A stretch of DNA of 64,000 bases from Lysobacter enzymogenes (GTDB taxonomy: Bacteria > Pseudomonadota > Gammaproteobacteria > Xanthomonadales > Xanthomonadaceae). The notes beneath the pieces were generated by a model. That model searched no databases. It was not told the DNA's origin and was given only the letters and a program-made list of their open reading frames with translations. This document shows, one piece after another, positions 61,954 to 64,000 of the stretch (position 1 is the first letter of the stretch; every line of letters starts with the position of its first letter). The stretch spans positions 3,286,001 through 3,350,000 of the forward strand of contig NZ_CP067395.1 in assembly GCF_017355525.1 (NCBI RefSeq), written 5' to 3'. The translations under genes and the position numbers were made by a program.

Positions 61954-64000
61954 TCAATGCACGATCTGCACATCGTCGAGGTAGAGGTTGACGTCGAAGC
62001 TGGTCTGTTCGCGCAGCAGCCAGACCGCGTCCAGGCGCACGCCGGCGGCGTCGATCTGGCCGTTGCTGGCGCCGGCCCAGGCGTTCCATTGCGCCGGGTC
62101 GTCGAGCGCCCATTCCAGGTAGGTCCATTGGTTGGCCGGGATCGCGCGTTCGATGCCGCGCTCGCTGCCGTCGCTGTCGTCGACGCTCAGCGAGGCGCGC
62201 AGGCCGCTGCCGCCGGTGTAGATCCAGAAGCCGACCTTGCCGCCGGCGCGCAGCAGCTCGACGTTGTTCGCCGGCGTGCCGCCGGCCGACAGCAGCCGTA
62301 CCGCCCAGGCGGTGGCCACATTCGGATCGTCCTTGAGCAGCACCCGCAGCGAACACGCGCCGTTGCGGCGGGTGGCGCAATCGCGCTGCGCCAGCGAGGT
62401 CGCGGCGATGCCGACGGTGCTGCCCGAATACGTCGGCGCGCTGTCGAAGCGGCCGACGCCGCTTTCGAAATCCTCGAACACCACCGCGCCCGGGCCCGGG
62501 CCGGCGCCGTCGTTGGCCAGGTAGGCGTTGCGCTGGCCGCCGGGCGCGTTGTTGCCGTTGAAGTAGTGGTTGGCGATCCAGCGCCAGTCGCGGCCGTTGT
62601 TCGCGGCCCAGCGCTGCGTGCCCCACTGGCTCATGCCGCGGCCGTGGCCGAAGCAGCCGCGGCCGCGCCCGACTTCGTCGGACAGGCACGGCCAGCCGTT
62701 GCGCGGCGAACCGTTGCGGCCGTTGCCGCAGCTCAGGTCGGTGTTGACGCAGGACAAGCCGTCGGACGGATCGTCCCAGGCGTTGTTCTCCGAGGAGTAT
62801 TCGCTGAAGGCGGCGCTGGCTCCGTCGCGGGTCAGCACCACGCCGCGGGTCGCCGCGGCCGCGGCGACGGTGGCGGCGACGCTGTCGTTGTCGAAGGCCT
62901 GGCACGAGGTGCTGGCGCAAATGTCGTAGCGGCTGTTGACCGGATGGGCGACGTAGTACGCGGCGTAGCTGCGGTAGGCGACCGCGCCGGCGGCGAGCGA
63001 CTGCGGGTTCCACGAGGGAATCCATTCTTCGTCGAGGCCGCGGCCGACGTAGTCCTCGAATGCGTAGACCGAGACCGAGCTGCATGAGCGGCCGGAGCAA
63101 TTGGTGCCGACGCGGATGCTGGCCGGCACCGGCACGTTGGCCGACTGCGCCGCCAGCGCTTGCGCGCGCGCAGCGGTCTGCGGGCGCGCGGGGTCGAGCG
63201 CATCGGCGGCTGCGGCCGCGTCGGCGCGCGCCTGCGCGGCGTCGGCGGCGGGCATCGGCCGTTGCAGGTCGTCGCGCAGCCGCGCGCGTTGCTGCACGTG
63301 GCGGCGGTCGCTGCGGCTCAGGCCCTGGCCGGGTTCGAGATCGACGATCACTGCGCGCGCATCGTTGAGCAGCGGCAGACCGGCGAGCTCGCGGCCACGG
63401 TAGCCGGCGGCTTCGATGGTGAGATCCAGCGTCGGCGGCAACGCATCGGCGGCGGCGCGCGCGGCCGGCAACTGCGCGCTCAGTTCGAAGCGGCCGTCGG
63501 CGTCGCTGCGCGTGCGCGCGCCCTGGCTGCTGCGCACCGTCGCGCCCGCCAGCGGCGCGCCGCTGGCGGCGTCGAACACGCGGCCGGCGTAGCGCGCGCA
63601 GCGCGCGCAGGCCGCGGCTTGCAGGGCCAGGCGGTCGAGCGCGTCGGACGACACCGTCGGCGGCAGCCACACGGTCAACGGCAGCGGCTGCGCGGCGTCG
63701 ATGCGCACGCGCGTGCTGAGGGTCTGGTGGCCGGCGGCGCCGATGCGCAGTTCGTAGTCGCCGGCGGCCAGGGTGGCGTTGCGCGCGCCGCGCACGGCCG
63801 GGTCGCGCGCGAGCGCGCGCACCTGCGCGGCGGGGTCGAGCGGGTGCACGCTGAGGTTGGCTTCGAGCGCGGCGCCGTCGACGCTGTCGCGGACGCGGAT
63901 GCGCAGCAGGCGCTCGGCGGAACCGGCGTCGGCCAAGGCGCGCGATGGCGGCGACGGCGCTGCGGCATCGGTCGCGGCGGCGACGCGGTCGCGCAACCAT
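61954..64000 (-). CDS. SpoIID/LytB-domain protein, 5' end outside window
   Basis: About 682 codons in frame to the right edge; the N-terminus lies outside, and a TTG near the edge is not a credible start. The first 250 residues contain Ala-rich helices and a carboxypeptidase-regulatory-like beta domain ([20 protein letters not shown]). The SpoIID/LytB domain follows ([52 protein letters not shown] [17 protein letters not shown]). The C-terminal 200 residues form a beta-sandwich resembling a carbohydrate-binding or discoidin-like module ([19 protein letters not shown]). SpoIID-type proteins are glycan-strand lytic enzymes acting on denuded peptidoglycan. The gene ends 53 bases before the M23 gene starts. 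Confidence 0.88.
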   Translation of the reverse strand, partial: WLRDRVAAATDAAAPSPPSRALADAGSAERLLRIRVRDSVDGAALEANLSVHPLDPAAQVRALARDPAVRGARNATLAAGDYELRIGAAGHQTLSTRVRIDAAQPLPLTVWLPPTVSSDALDRLALQAAACARCARYAGRVFDAASGAPLAGATVRSSQGARTRSDADGRFELSAQLPAARAAADALPPTLDLTIEAAGYRGRELAGLPLLNDARAVIVDLEPGQGLSRSDRRHVQQRARLRDDLQRPMPAADAAQARADAAAAADALDPARPQTAARAQALAAQSANVPVPASIRVGTNCSGRSCSSVSVYAFEDYVGRGLDEEWIPSWNPQSLAAGAVAYRSYAAYYVAHPVNSRYDICASTSCQAFDNDSVAATVAAAAATRGVVLTRDGASAAFSEYSSENNAWDDPSDGLSCVNTDLSCGNGRNGSPRNGWPCLSDEVGRGRGCFGHGRGMSQWGTQRWAANNGRDWRWIANHYFNGNNAPGGQRNAYLANDGAGPGPGAVVFEDFESGVGRFDSAPTYSGSTVGIAATSLAQRDCATRRNGACSLRVLLKDDPNVATAWAVRLLSAGGTPANNVELLRAGGKVGFWIYTGGSGLRASLSVDDSDGSERGIERAIPANQWTYLEWALDDPAQWNAWAGASNGQIDAAGVRLDAVWLLREQTSFDVNLYLDDVQIVH

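Overview
The window is a GC-rich (about 70 % by eye) bacterial chromosome segment with very long shadow ORFs opposite the real genes. Codon use and gene content (peptidoglycan hydrolases, YD-repeat giants, a MexAB/AcrAB-type pump, REP-like palindromes, a CRP/Clp-type site) point to a gammaproteobacterium of the Xanthomonadaceae, most likely Lysobacter or a close relative. The genus is an inference from protein style, not from a marker gene.

Layout. 1-11507 (-) is the N-terminal 3835 codons of a giant YD/RHS-repeat protein whose C-terminus lies left of the window. 11644-13320 (-) is a membrane GGDEF protein, diverging from a secreted GH114-like hydrolase at 13873-14742 (+). 14836-20228 (-) looks like one R-body (reb) locus: an ECF-like sigma factor, a short RebB-like protein, a Gly/Ser-rich protein with a Reb-like C-terminus, a 90-aa protein, a Pro-rich protein, two near-identical RebB proteins and a Crp/Fnr regulator. 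20492-21540 (-) is a second sigma factor with its membrane partner. 21771-24461 holds a small membrane protein, a polysaccharide deacetylase, and a divergent Lrp/isochorismatase pair.

24462-29260 is the most unusual segment. After a REP pair and an orphan terminated transcript, two compact tRNA-like sequences with abnormal stems sit head to tail (25262-25397), followed by two hairpins. The same-strand genes that follow are a slipin (SPFH) protein, an uncharacterised basic protein and the RNA ligase RtcB, closed by a double terminator. I infer an RNA-repair module that carries its own tRNA-like RNAs.

29278-32522 has a small conserved protein, a DMT exporter and a MocR-type regulator. 32717-39199 (-) is an RND efflux operon (adaptor, pump, outer-membrane factor, TetR) with a palindromic operator candidate in front. 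39457-45962 (-) is a secreted RHS protein with a 146-aa variable C-terminus and three small lower-GC genes behind it that look like immunity or orphan-module genes. 46349-54148 carries a secreted protein of unknown function, a DsbA/FrnE-like oxidoreductase, a 1318-aa M48 peptidase and a CynX-like MFS transporter. 54509-64000 is rich in wall hydrolases (SLT-like/amidase fusion, M23 endopeptidase, SpoIID/LytB protein). It also has a stand-alone condensation-domain protein overlapping a glycosyltransferase gene, a cold-shock protein and a HEAT-like protein.
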